A DNA stretch of 64,000 nt, taken from contig NZ_JAJITD010000009.1 of assembly GCF_020880815.1 (NCBI RefSeq), forward strand, positions 124,001-188,000. The letters run 5' to 3'. Every line of letters starts with the position of its first letter. Within the stretch, counting starts at the first letter, position 1. Below the pieces are notes generated by a model. It ran no database searches, was not told the DNA's origin, and saw only the letters and a program-made list of their open reading frames with translations. Positions 52,093 to 60,382 of the stretch are shown here, piece by piece. The stretch comes from Paraburkholderia sejongensis. Lineage in GTDB: Bacteria; Pseudomonadota; Gammaproteobacteria; Burkholderiales; Burkholderiaceae. The position numbers were made by a program, and so were the translations under genes.

Positions 52093-53295
52093 TTACACGC
52101 GTTCGATAGCGATCGCGATGCCCTGGCCGACGCCGATACACATCGTGCACAGCGCAAAGCGGCCTTGCGTGCGCTGCAGCTGATACGTCGCGGTCGTCAC
52201 CAGACGCGCGCCGCTCATGCCGAGCGGGTGGCCCAGCGCAATCGCGCCGCCGTTCGGGTTCACGCGAGGATCGTCGTCGGCGACGCCCAGCGCGCGCAGC
52301 ACCGCGATGCCTTGCGACGCGAACGCTTCGTTCAGTTCGATCACGTCGAACTGGTCGATCGTCATGCCCAGACGCTTGAGCAGCTTCTGCGTTGCCGGTG
52401 CCGGGCCGATGCCCATCACGCGCGGCTCGACGCCGGCGGTCGCGACGCCCAGCACGCGGGCACGCGGCACGAGGCCGAAGCGCTTCGCGGTTTCTTCGTT
52501 CGCGAGCAGCAGCGCGGCGGCGCCGTCGTTCACGCCCGATGCGTTACCGGCGGTCACCGTGCCGTCCGGGCGCACCACGCCCTTGAGCTTCGCGAGCGTT
52601 TCGAGCGACGTTTCGCGCGGGTGTTCGTCCTGCGTGACCGTGATCGGATCGCCCTTCTTCTGCGCGATCGTCACACCGACGATTTCCTGCGCGAGCGTGC
52701 CGTCGCGTTGTGCGCGCGCGGCCTTCTGCTGGCTGCGCAGCGCGAACGCGTCCTGGTCGGCGCGGCTGATGTTGTAGTCGGTCGCGACGTTTTCGCCGGT
52801 TTCCGGCATCGAGTCGACACCGTACAGCTTCTTCATCAGCGGGTTGACGAAACGCCAACCGATCGTCGTGTCGTAGACCTCGTTCTGACGCGAGAACGCC
52901 GAAGTTGCCTTCGGCATCACGAACGGCGCGCGGCTCATGCTTTCGACGCCGCCCGCGACCATCAGTTGAGCCTCGCCCGACTTGATCGCGCGCGCGGCGA
53001 TGCCGATTGCGTCCATCCCCGAACCGCACAGACGGTTTACCGTCGAGCCCGGCACGTCCTTCGGCAGACCCGCGAGCAGCAGCGACATACGCGCGACGTT
53101 GCGGTTGTCGTCACCGGCCTGGTTCGCGCAGCCGTAGATCACGTCGTCGATCGCGGTCCAGTCGACGTTCGGGTTGCGCTCCATCAGCGCCTTGAGCGGC
53201 ACCGCGCCCAGATCGTCGGCGCGTACCGACGACAGCGAACCCGCATAGCGGCCAATGGGGGTGCGAATCGCGTCGCACAGGAATGCTTCGGTCAT
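52093..53295 (-). CDS. pcaF: 3-oxoadipyl-CoA thiolase (beta-ketoadipate pathway)
   Basis: 400 aa, the exact usual length for PcaF/PaaJ. Active-site C90 (NRLCGSGMDAI), H356 (LGHPLGMSGARL) and C386 (CIGVGQG) are all present. It opens MTEAFLCDAIRTPIGRYAGS and has DDLGAVPLKALMERNP, typical of 3-oxoadipyl-CoA thiolase, which cleaves 3-oxoadipyl-CoA to succinyl-CoA and acetyl-CoA. ATG 53295 gives the family N-terminus. No other pca genes are adjacent. An IclR-type operator lies 200 bp upstream; an IclR regulator is encoded at 59519. Confidence 0.92.
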   Translation of the reverse strand: MTEAFLCDAIRTPIGRYAGSLSSVRADDLGAVPLKALMERNPNVDWTAIDDVIYGCANQAGDDNRNVARMSLLLAGLPKDVPGSTVNRLCGSGMDAIGIAARAIKSGEAQLMVAGGVESMSRAPFVMPKATSAFSRQNEVYDTTIGWRFVNPLMKKLYGVDSMPETGENVATDYNISRADQDAFALRSQQKAARAQRDGTLAQEIVGVTIAQKKGDPITVTQDEHPRETSLETLAKLKGVVRPDGTVTAGNASGVNDGAAALLLANEETAKRFGLVPRARVLGVATAGVEPRVMGIGPAPATQKLLKRLGMTIDQFDVIELNEAFASQGIAVLRALGVADDDPRVNPNGGAIALGHPLGMSGARLVTTATYQLQRTQGRFALCTMCIGVGQGIAIAIERV

Positions 53296-53495
53296 GTGAT
53301 GTCTCCAGTTGAGAGGCTGCGTGCGCTGCGCGCCGGTTCGCGGCGCTGGCCCGAGGGCAACGCGCGAAACTGCCGGAAGCTGCAACAGGCATCGGCGTAG
53401 TGGCCGACGCGTCGCAGCAGCTTAGCGCAGGATCGAAAACGATGGGCTTGGGATTGACGACAAGTACCGCGATGGCGCTTCCTGAGCCGACAAAA

Positions 53496-53531
53496 TGTTC
53501 TTTACACGAACACTAGGTCATATATCGAACA
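53496..53531 (-). promoter_or_regulatory. IclR/PcaR-type operator upstream of pcaF
   Basis: The dyad TGTTCTTTACACGAACA (53496-53512) and a further GTTCGATATA half-site (53521-53530, minus strand) give three GTTCG/CGAAC-type elements in close array, as in PcaU/PcaR/PobR operators of the beta-ketoadipate pathway. The position, 200 bp before the pcaF start, fits its promoter. Confidence 0.55.
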
Positions 53532-53640
53532 AACAGGCACGATGATAGGCGCGTGCGCGAAACCATGTCAAGCACGGCGGCCGCCGTGCCAGCTCCTATT
53601 AGGGAATACGCGAACGGGTAGTCGTTCGGCCGGCGGTGAC

Positions 53641-53690
53641 TGCGGATTCAGTGCGCATTCAGTGCGGATTCGGTGCGGATTCACTGTGGA
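53641..53690. repeat. 11-bp tandem repeat (four units plus a partial unit)
   Basis: Units TGCGGATTCAG, TGCGCATTCAG, TGCGGATTCGG, TGCGGATTCAC, then TGTGGAT. They lie between pcaF and denD, 12 bp beyond the denD stop. No hairpin forms from the unit. Confidence 0.7.
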
Positions 53691-53702
53691 TGCAACGCGC
53701 GG

Positions 53703-54683
53703 TCAGCGCGGAACGATCCCTTCGTCGGCGAGATAGCTGCGGATCACATCGGCGAAATTGCGCTCGCCCGTGAGCCCCAAACGCTCGGCGCGCGACGTAT
53801 CCCACGCGCCCGGCCAGCTGCCCACTATCTTCTCGATCCGCTCGTCGGGCTGCCGCACGATGCGCTCGGCAACCGCATCGCCGGCCACCTCGCGCAATGC
53901 CGCGACCATCTCGTCGACGCTGACCGACAGCCCCGGCAGGTTCAGCACGCGCTCTTTGCCGAGCGCGGCGCCGTCGAGTTCGAGGCCGGCGATCAGGCAT
54001 TCGATCGCCTTGCGCGGCGACAGCAGCCACAGCCGCGTCGAGCCGGCGACCGGACACACGGCCTGCTCGCCGTTAAGAGGCTCGCGAATGATGCCGCTCG
54101 CAAACGACGACGCCGCCGCATTCGGCCGCCCCGGCCTCACGCTGATGGTCGGCAGCCGCAGCACCCGGCCGTCGACGAAGCCGCGCCGCGAATAATCGTT
54201 GAGCAGCAATTCCGCGATCGCCTTCTGCGCGCCGTACGACGATTGCGGATTGAGCGCGGTGTCGTCCCGCACGATGTCGGGCAGCTCGCCGCCGTACACC
54301 GCGACCGAACTCGTGAACACCACACGCGGCACGTGCCCGCGCTGCCGGCATACTTCGAGCAGCAGACGCGACGCATCCAGATTGATGCGCATGCCGAGAT
54401 CGAAATCCGCCTCGGCCTGACCGCTGACGATCGCGGCCAGATGGAAGATCGCCGTCGTGTCGGCGTCGATCGCATGTTCGAGCACGCTGCGCTCGGCGAT
54501 GTCGCCCACTTCGGTGCGCACGCGCGGATCGCCGAAGTCATTGGCGCGCACGACGTCGAGCAGCACCAGTTCGGTCAGCACTTGCGGCGTGCCGTGCGCA
54601 TCGTTGAGCGAGCCGCACGCGAGCAGTTCGCGCGCGAGACGTTGGCCGAGAAAACCCGCGCCGCCGGTGATCAGTACTTTCAT
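53703..54683 (-). CDS. denD: D-erythronate dehydrogenase
   Basis: 326 aa short-chain/extended epimerase-like enzyme. Rossmann GGAGFLGQRL at residue 7, VFTSSVAVYGG and SSYGAQKA (catalytic Tyr-x3-Lys) are present, with TISVRPGRPNAAASSFASG as in DenD. It oxidises D-erythronate with NAD+ to the 2-oxo acid. Last gene of the tetronate operon, 89 bp after otnI; the presence of the partner genes makes the DenD call much firmer than sequence alone. Confidence 0.88.
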   Translation of the reverse strand: MKVLITGGAGFLGQRLARELLACGSLNDAHGTPQVLTELVLLDVVRANDFGDPRVRTEVGDIAERSVLEHAIDADTTAIFHLAAIVSGQAEADFDLGMRINLDASRLLLEVCRQRGHVPRVVFTSSVAVYGGELPDIVRDDTALNPQSSYGAQKAIAELLLNDYSRRGFVDGRVLRLPTISVRPGRPNAAASSFASGIIREPLNGEQAVCPVAGSTRLWLLSPRKAIECLIAGLELDGAALGKERVLNLPGLSVSVDEMVAALREVAGDAVAERIVRQPDERIEKIVGSWPGAWDTSRAERLGLTGERNFADVIRSYLADEGIVPR

Positions 54684-54772
54684 GAGTGCTTGTCCGTGGT
54701 GATGGATCGGAGACTAAGCCGTTAGCCGAACCGCAGACGGTCTGCAACGCGCGCCTGCACGCGTGCGGACAA

Positions 54773-55573
54773 TCAGCGCGCCGCGTTCAGATAAGGCGCG
54801 AGCCAGCCGAGACCGGCCGAGGTCCCCGCGCGCGGCCGGTACTCGCAACCGATGTAGCCGTCGTAGCCGAGCGCGTCGATCAGCTCGAACAGATACGGGT
54901 AGTTCAGCTCGCCGAGATCCGGTTCGTGCCGCTCGGGCACGCCGGCGACCTGGATATGGCCGATGCCGGGCATGTCGCGTTTGAGCTTCACTGCCAGATC
55001 GCCTTCGACGATCTGACAGTGATAGCAATCGAACTGCACCTTCAGATTTTTCGCGCCGACTTCAGCGCAGATCGCCTGCGCGTCGTCCTGGCGATTGAGG
55101 AAATAACCGGGCATGTCGCGCGTGTTGATCGGCTCGATCACAATCGTGATGTGCTCGGCTTGCGCGGTTTGCGCGGCGTACGCGAGGTTTTTCAAATACA
55201 CGTCGCGTTGCGTGCGGCGTTGAGTTTCGCCCGATTGATCGCCGGCGAGCAGTCCCGCCATCACATGCAGCTTGCGATTGCCGAGTACGCGCGCGTACTC
55301 GAGCGCGGTGTCGAGGCCGCGTTTGAAGTCGTCCTCGCGGCCGGGCAGCGATGCGAGACCGCGTTCGCCGCCGGCCCAATCGCCGGGCGGCGCATTGAAC
55401 AGCACCTGGGTGAGGCCGTTCGCATCGAGCCGCGCCTTTAGTTCGCCCGCGCGAAATTCATACGGGAACAGATATTCGACCGCGTCGAAGCCGTCGCGCG
55501 CGGCGGCGGCGAAGCGGTCGAGGAACGCGTGTTCGTTGTACATCATCGTCAGATTCGCGGCAAAGCGAGGCAT
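54773..55573 (-). CDS. otnI: 2-oxo-tetronate isomerase (hydroxypyruvate isomerase-like)
   Basis: 266 aa TIM-barrel of the hydroxypyruvate isomerase/xylose isomerase-like superfamily: MPRFAANLTMMYNEHAFLDRF, YLFPYEF, VIEPINTRDMPGYFL (metal Glu), KVQFDCYHCQIVEGD and GCEYRPRAGT. In the tetronate pathway OtnI converts 2-oxo-tetronate to 3-oxo-tetronate. It sits between otnC and denD, which supports this over true hydroxypyruvate isomerase. Confidence 0.88.
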   Translation of the reverse strand: MPRFAANLTMMYNEHAFLDRFAAAARDGFDAVEYLFPYEFRAGELKARLDANGLTQVLFNAPPGDWAGGERGLASLPGREDDFKRGLDTALEYARVLGNRKLHVMAGLLAGDQSGETQRRTQRDVYLKNLAYAAQTAQAEHITIVIEPINTRDMPGYFLNRQDDAQAICAEVGAKNLKVQFDCYHCQIVEGDLAVKLKRDMPGIGHIQVAGVPERHEPDLGELNYPYLFELIDALGYDGYIGCEYRPRAGTSAGLGWLAPYLNAAR

Positions 55574-55624
55574 ATCGGCAACTCCTTCAATTTAATTAGT
55601 GCGGTACGGCGCGGCTAGCCATCG

Positions 55625-56287
55625 CTACCAGCGCGCGCCGAACGCGCCGCGCAGTTCTTCGATTGCAGCGTCGTCGAGCGGCTCGGGCCGCGGGTTCGTC
55701 ATCAGCCACAGCCGCGCGGTCTCTTCCAGTTCCTCGAGCGCATACGACGCGTGTGCCACCGAGCGCTCCCACACCACCGGCCCCAGCCGTTCGAGCAGCA
55801 CCGCGCGCACGCTGTCGGCCAGCGCGGCGATCTGTTCGGCGACGGCCGGATCGCCCGGCTTGCGATAACGAATCAGCGGCACGTGGCCCACTTTCATCAC
55901 GTAGTACGGTGTCAGCGGCGGCAACACGTCGGGCTCGCTCCACACGCCCGCGAGCGTCAGTGCGACCAGATGCGTCGAATGGGTGTGCACCACACCGCGT
56001 GCGTCGCGATTGCGCGCATAGATGCCGCGATGCAGCGCCAGCGTTTTCGACGGCTTGCCGCCCGAGACCGGCTGGCCGTCGAAGCCGACCTTCGCGATCT
56101 GCGCGGGATCGAGGCGGCCGAGGCACGCATCGGTCGGCGTGATCAGCCAGCCGTCGTCCAGGCGCGCGCTGATATTGCCGGCCGTGCCGACCGTATAGCC
56201 GCGCTGATAGAGGCTCGCGCCGACCGTGCAGATTTCGTCGCGCACGCGCGCTTCGGCCGACGTATGGAGTGCGGGCGCGCCGGTCAT
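55625..56287 (-). CDS. otnC: 3-oxo-tetronate 4-phosphate decarboxylase (class II aldolase)
   Basis: 220 aa. Class II aldolase/adducin fold: GTAGNISARLDDGWLITPT (phosphate loop) and VVHTHSTHLVAL (Zn-binding His pair), plus YYVMKVGHVPLIRY. In the pathway it decarboxylates 3-oxo-tetronate 4-phosphate to dihydroxyacetone phosphate. The start overlaps the otnK stop by 4 bp (ATGA), so the two are translationally coupled. Confidence 0.9.
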   Translation of the reverse strand: MTGAPALHTSAEARVRDEICTVGASLYQRGYTVGTAGNISARLDDGWLITPTDACLGRLDPAQIAKVGFDGQPVSGGKPSKTLALHRGIYARNRDARGVVHTHSTHLVALTLAGVWSEPDVLPPLTPYYVMKVGHVPLIRYRKPGDPAVAEQIAALADSVRAVLLERLGPVVWERSVAHASYALEELEETARLWLMTNPRPEPLDDAAIEELRGAFGARW

Positions 56288-57624
56288 TGCGCGGCTCCGT
56301 CGAGATGGCGCAGCGCCTTCGCGAAGAAGTCAGTACTACCGAAGTTGCCGGACTTCAGCGCGAGCGCGAGCGGGTCCGCGCCGGTGGTGGCGGTCGCCGG
56401 CACGCCCGGATCGATCTGCGCGCCGATGCGCAGCATGTGCACGTCGAGCGCCTGCACGACCGCGCCCGATGTCTCGCCGCCCGCGACGACGAACTTGCGC
56501 ACGCCGCGTTCATGCAGACCGCGCGCAATCGACGCCAGCGTCGTCTCGACCAGATGCCCCGCCTCGTTGACGCCGAGTTCGCGCTGCACCGCCTTCACTT
56601 CATCGGGCGATGCGGTCGCATAGATCAATACCGGCTCCGCGCGATCCAGATGTTGCTGCGCGAACGCGAGCGCTTGCGCGACCACGTCCTCGCCGCGCGC
56701 CGCCGCGAGCGGATCGACGCGGAACGCTGGGCGGCTTGCGCGCCATTCGGCCACCTGCGCGTTGGTCGCTTTCGACGCGCTGCCCGCCAGCACCGCCGAT
56801 AAACCGTCGACGCGCGGCAGTTGCGCTGCATCGGCCTGCTCGTCGAGCAGACCCGCGCGGCGGAAATTGGCCGGCAAGCCGAGCGCGACGCCGGAGCCGC
56901 CGGTGATCAACGCGAGCTCCGCGCAGGCCGCGCCGAGCGTGTGCAGATCGGCGTCGGACACCGCATCGGCGATCGCGATACGCACACCGTCTGCGCGCAA
57001 TGCATCGATGCCGACACGCACGGCCGCGTCGCCTTGCGCAACCGTGTCGTAGCGCAGCAGCCCGACCTTCGATTGCGTCTGTCGTTGCAGCACCCGCACG
57101 AGGTTCGCATCGCGCATCGGCGTGAGCGGATGATTCTCCATTCCGGATTCGTTCAGCAGCGCGTCGCCGACGAACAGATGGCCGCGAAAGATCGTGCGGC
57201 CGTTCTCGGGAAACGCGGGGCACGCGATCGTGAACGACGCGCGCTGAGCAGCGCCGGCACTATCCGCACCATCCGCCGCCAGCGCATTCAGCAACGCATC
57301 GGCGACCGGCCCGATATTGCCCGCATCGGTCGAATCGAACGTCGAGCAGTACTTGAAAAAGAACTGCCGGCAGCCTTGCGCGCGCAGCCAGTCGAGCGCG
57401 GCGAGCGATTGCGCGACCGCATCGGCGGCGTCGATCGTGCGCGACTTCAGTGCGACCACCAGCGCATCGGCATCGAGCGTTTCGTTCGACGCGGGCACGC
57501 CGATCGTCTGCACGGTGCGCATACCGCCGCGCACCAGCATGTTGGCGAGATCGGTGGCGCCGGTGAAATCGTCGGCGATGCAGCCGAGCAGTGCGCGTTG
57601 CGTGGGTTTCGAATCAGCCGTCAT
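56284..57624 (-). CDS. otnK: 3-oxo-tetronate kinase (DUF1537 family)
   Basis: 446 aa. LLGCIADDFTGATDLANMLV is the DUF1537 N-terminal signature with substrate-binding D residues, FFKYCSTFDSTDAGNIGPVADALL follows, and KFVVAGGETSGAVVQAL is the ATP-site Gly-rich motif. It phosphorylates 3-oxo-tetronate at C4. Lies 15 bp after ltnD and overlaps otnC. Confidence 0.93.
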   Translation of the reverse strand: MTADSKPTQRALLGCIADDFTGATDLANMLVRGGMRTVQTIGVPASNETLDADALVVALKSRTIDAADAVAQSLAALDWLRAQGCRQFFFKYCSTFDSTDAGNIGPVADALLNALAADGADSAGAAQRASFTIACPAFPENGRTIFRGHLFVGDALLNESGMENHPLTPMRDANLVRVLQRQTQSKVGLLRYDTVAQGDAAVRVGIDALRADGVRIAIADAVSDADLHTLGAACAELALITGGSGVALGLPANFRRAGLLDEQADAAQLPRVDGLSAVLAGSASKATNAQVAEWRASRPAFRVDPLAAARGEDVVAQALAFAQQHLDRAEPVLIYATASPDEVKAVQRELGVNEAGHLVETTLASIARGLHERGVRKFVVAGGETSGAVVQALDVHMLRIGAQIDPGVPATATTGADPLALALKSGNFGSTDFFAKALRHLDGAAQ

Positions 57625-57639
57625 CGCAATCGCCCTCGC

Positions 57640-58530
57640 CTAGTGCTGGCCCGGCAAATCGATGCCGGGGAAAATTTTCACGACCGCCGAATCGTCTTCG
57701 CCGCCATGCCCCGCGCTCGACGCCATCATGAACATCTGATGCGCGGCCGCCGACAGCGGCAGCGGAAATTTCGTGCGCCGCGCGGTATCGAGCACGAGGC
57801 CGAGATCCTTGACGAAGATATCGACCGCGGACAACGGCGTGTAATCGCCCGCGAGGATATGCGGTACGCGATTCTCGAACATCCACGAATTGCCGGCGCT
57901 GTGCGTGATGACTTCATAGAGCGCGGCGGGATCGACGCCTTCGCGCAAACCGAGCGCCATCGCCTCGGCCGACGCGGCGATATGCACGCCGGCCAGCAGC
58001 TGGTTGATGATCTTCACCTTCGAGCCCGCGCCGTGCGCGGCGCCGAGCCGGTAGACCTTGCCGGCGATCGCGGCGAGCACGTCCTCGCAGGCGGCGTAGG
58101 CGGCCGCCGGACCCGAGGTCATCATCGTCATTTCGCCGGACGCGGCGCGCGCGGCGCCGCCCGAGACCGGCGCATCGAGCATCTGCAAACCGGCCGCCTC
58201 GACGCGCTTGCCGAGTTCGACCGCGAACTCGGGGGCGACCGTCGCGCTCGCGATCACCACGCCGCCGGGCCGCATCGCCGCGACCGCGCCGTGTTCACCG
58301 AACAGCACCGCTTCGGTTTGCGCGGCGTTCACGACCAGCGTGACGACGACTTCGCAGTGCGCGCCGAGTTCGGCCGGCGTATTGCAGCCGCTCCCGCCTT
58401 CGGCGACGAAGCCCTGCAACACGTCGCCGCGCAAATCGCACGCGTGGACCTTGAAGCCCGCGCGCAACAACGAGCGTGCGACGCCCAGGCCCATCGCTCC
58501 CAACCCAATCACACCGACATTTCTCGACAT
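57640..58530 (-). CDS. ltnD: L-threonate dehydrogenase (beta-hydroxyacid dehydrogenase family)
   Basis: 296 aa. Rossmann GLGAMGLGVARSL at residue 10, DAPVSGGAARAASGEM (substrate loop) and SKVKIINQLLAGVH with the catalytic Lys identify the beta-hydroxyacid dehydrogenase family; GLREGVDPAALYEVI and the company of otnK/otnC point to LtnD. It oxidises L-threonate to the 2-oxo acid. It lies 25 bp after the GntR-type regulator on the same strand. Confidence 0.88.
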   Translation of the reverse strand: MSRNVGVIGLGAMGLGVARSLLRAGFKVHACDLRGDVLQGFVAEGGSGCNTPAELGAHCEVVVTLVVNAAQTEAVLFGEHGAVAAMRPGGVVIASATVAPEFAVELGKRVEAAGLQMLDAPVSGGAARAASGEMTMMTSGPAAAYAACEDVLAAIAGKVYRLGAAHGAGSKVKIINQLLAGVHIAASAEAMALGLREGVDPAALYEVITHSAGNSWMFENRVPHILAGDYTPLSAVDIFVKDLGLVLDTARRTKFPLPLSAAAHQMFMMASSAGHGGEDDSAVVKIFPGIDLPGQH

Positions 58531-58555
58531 GCGTGTCCTCGCTTCAATGATGTGC

Positions 58556-59260
58556 CTACCCGATCCCCGCCTCCGCCAGCCGCCGCGCCGCGTTATACAG
58601 ATGCGTGCGCGCGGCCTCGCGCGCCGCCGCCGGATCGCTGGCGCGAATCGCCGCTGCGATCGCCGCGTGCTCGTCGCGCACCTGACGGGAAAAATCCTCG
58701 CGCAGCGCCTCGTTGCGGCGCGTGACGAGCGTGCCTGCTTCGAGGTACTGATTAAGGAAGCTCAGCGTCTTCAGGAAATATGGATTGCCGGTCGCGGCCG
58801 CAATCGCGCGATGAAACGCGACATCCGCGGCGACGCCGTCGTCGCCGTCGGCGACCGCCGTATCGATCTGCGCGAGCGCCGCGTCGATCGATACGAGATC
58901 GGCCGCGCTGCGCCGGGTCGCCGCCTCGGCGGCCACTTCCGCTTCGATCGCGCGCCGTAGCGCCAGAATCTGCACGACCGAACCCGGCTCGATCGCCTCC
59001 GCGTAATCGATGCGCAGCGGCCGGATCGCGCCGTGCGCGGCGACGAACACGCCGCTGCCCTGACGCGGCTCGACGACCCCTTCGTTCTTCAGCCGCGACA
59101 GCGCCTCGCGAATCACCGTGCGGCTCACGCCGAACTGCTGCGCGAGCACCGTCTCGGTCGGCAGCTTGCCGCCGCGCGCGAACGCGCCCTTATCGATCTG
59201 CTTGAGCAGTTGTTGCGCGACGGTGTCGCTCAACGCCCGCGTGGGAATTTTCTCGAACAT
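58556..59260 (-). CDS. FadR/GntR-family regulator of the tetronate operon
   Basis: 234 aa. Winged HTH (KLPTETVLAQQFGVSRTVIREALSRLKNEGVVEPRQGSGVFV, residues ~35-77) and an all-helical FCD ligand domain (AEVAAEAATRRSAADL... DVAFHRAIAAATGNPYF with metal His; DEHAAIAAAIRASDPAAAREA). First gene of the minus-strand operon, so likely autoregulated together with ltnD-otnK-otnC-otnI-denD in response to a tetronate. Confidence 0.9.
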   Translation of the reverse strand: MFEKIPTRALSDTVAQQLLKQIDKGAFARGGKLPTETVLAQQFGVSRTVIREALSRLKNEGVVEPRQGSGVFVAAHGAIRPLRIDYAEAIEPGSVVQILALRRAIEAEVAAEAATRRSAADLVSIDAALAQIDTAVADGDDGVAADVAFHRAIAAATGNPYFLKTLSFLNQYLEAGTLVTRRNEALREDFSRQVRDEHAAIAAAIRASDPAAAREAARTHLYNAARRLAEAGIG

Positions 59261-59518
59261 GCACTATCGCTTCGGTCGGGGCGGTAAGATGCGGAAGGTT
59301 GTCGGGTCATCATACAAATTTCGCGCCGCGTCCCGCATTCACGCAAACCCTGGGATTTTTGGGCAGATTCCGCGTTATTTGGCGAAACGGAAGGCTTAAG
59401 CTATCGTCTCGCCTTTGCGCCACAACCGGCCTCGTCGCGCCGCAGCCGGGCGCGCGCCGCGTGCATCGCCACGCGCACTTCTCGAACCGACTTATCTCGA
59501 ACCCACTTGCCAAGGTCC

Positions 59519-60343
59519 ATGAGCAAAGCCCTGCCGTCGTCTTCCGTCGTGCCCGCCAACGCCGAACCGGCTCCGGAAAAGCCGGGCGACTCGTACGTGC
59601 AGTCGTTCGCGCGCGGTCTCGCGGTGATCCGCGCGTTCGACGCGAGCCGCCCCGAACAGACGCTCACCGACGTGGCCGCCGCGACCGGCCTGACCCGCGC
59701 CGGCGCGCGGCGGATCCTGCTGACGCTGCAGACGCTCGGCTACGTGGAAGCGGAGGGACGGCTGTTCCGTCTGACGCCGAAGATTCTCGATCTGGGCTTC
59801 GCGTACCTGACCTCGATGCCGTTCTGGAATCTCGCGGAACCGGTGATGGAAAACCTCTCCGCGCAGGTGCACGAAAGCTGCTCGGCGGCCGTGCTCGACC
59901 GCACCGAAATCGTCTACGTGCTGCGCGTGCCGACCCACAAGATCATGACGATCAACCTGTCGATCGGCAGCCGGCTGCCCGCGTACTGCACGTCGATGGG
60001 CCGCGTGCTGCTGGCCTCGCTCGACGAGGACACGCTCGACGCGACGCTGAACTCGTCGCCGCTCTACGCGTACACGCCGCGCACCGTGACCGACAAGGAA
60101 GAGTTGAAGAAAGTGATCGCGCAGGTGCGCCGCCAGGGCTGGGCGATCGTCGATCAGGAACTCGAAGGCGGACTGATTTCCCTGTCCGCGCCGATCCGCA
60201 ACCGCCAGGGCCGCGTGATCGCCGCGCTGAACATCAGCGGCAATGCGCAGCGCAATTCGGCCAAGCAGATGGTGAAGGCGTTTCTGGAGCCGCTGCAGCA
60301 GGCCGCGCAGACGGTCTCGGAGATGGTCGCGCGGCGCGGCTGA
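59519..60343 (+). CDS. IclR-family regulator (PcaR/PobR subgroup)
   Basis: 274 aa. N-terminal wHTH (VQSFARGLAVIRAFDASRPEQTLTDVAAATGLTRAGARRILLTLQTLGYV) and C-terminal GAF-like effector domain (LRVPTHKIMTINLSIGSRLPAYCTSMGRVLLA, IVDQELEGGLISLSAPI), typical of IclR proteins that control aromatic degradation (PcaR/PcaU/PobR). AAGG lies 4 bp before ATG 59519. An IclR-type operator upstream of pcaF at 53496 is a plausible target. No catabolic gene directly follows. Confidence 0.88.
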   Translation: MSKALPSSSVVPANAEPAPEKPGDSYVQSFARGLAVIRAFDASRPEQTLTDVAAATGLTRAGARRILLTLQTLGYVEAEGRLFRLTPKILDLGFAYLTSMPFWNLAEPVMENLSAQVHESCSAAVLDRTEIVYVLRVPTHKIMTINLSIGSRLPAYCTSMGRVLLASLDEDTLDATLNSSPLYAYTPRTVTDKEELKKVIAQVRRQGWAIVDQELEGGLISLSAPIRNRQGRVIAALNISGNAQRNSAKQMVKAFLEPLQQAAQTVSEMVARRG

Positions 60344-60382
60344 GCGCCGCGCTCACTGCTCACCGCGCGCCGTCCGCACCGT

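Larger units (their letters stand above)
53296..53702. other. 407-bp gene-free stretch upstream of pcaF
   Basis: No gene seen. It holds the pcaF leader (about 200 bp), the IclR-type operator at 53496-53531 and the 11-bp tandem repeats at 53641-53690, which lie just after the denD stop. Confidence 0.5.
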
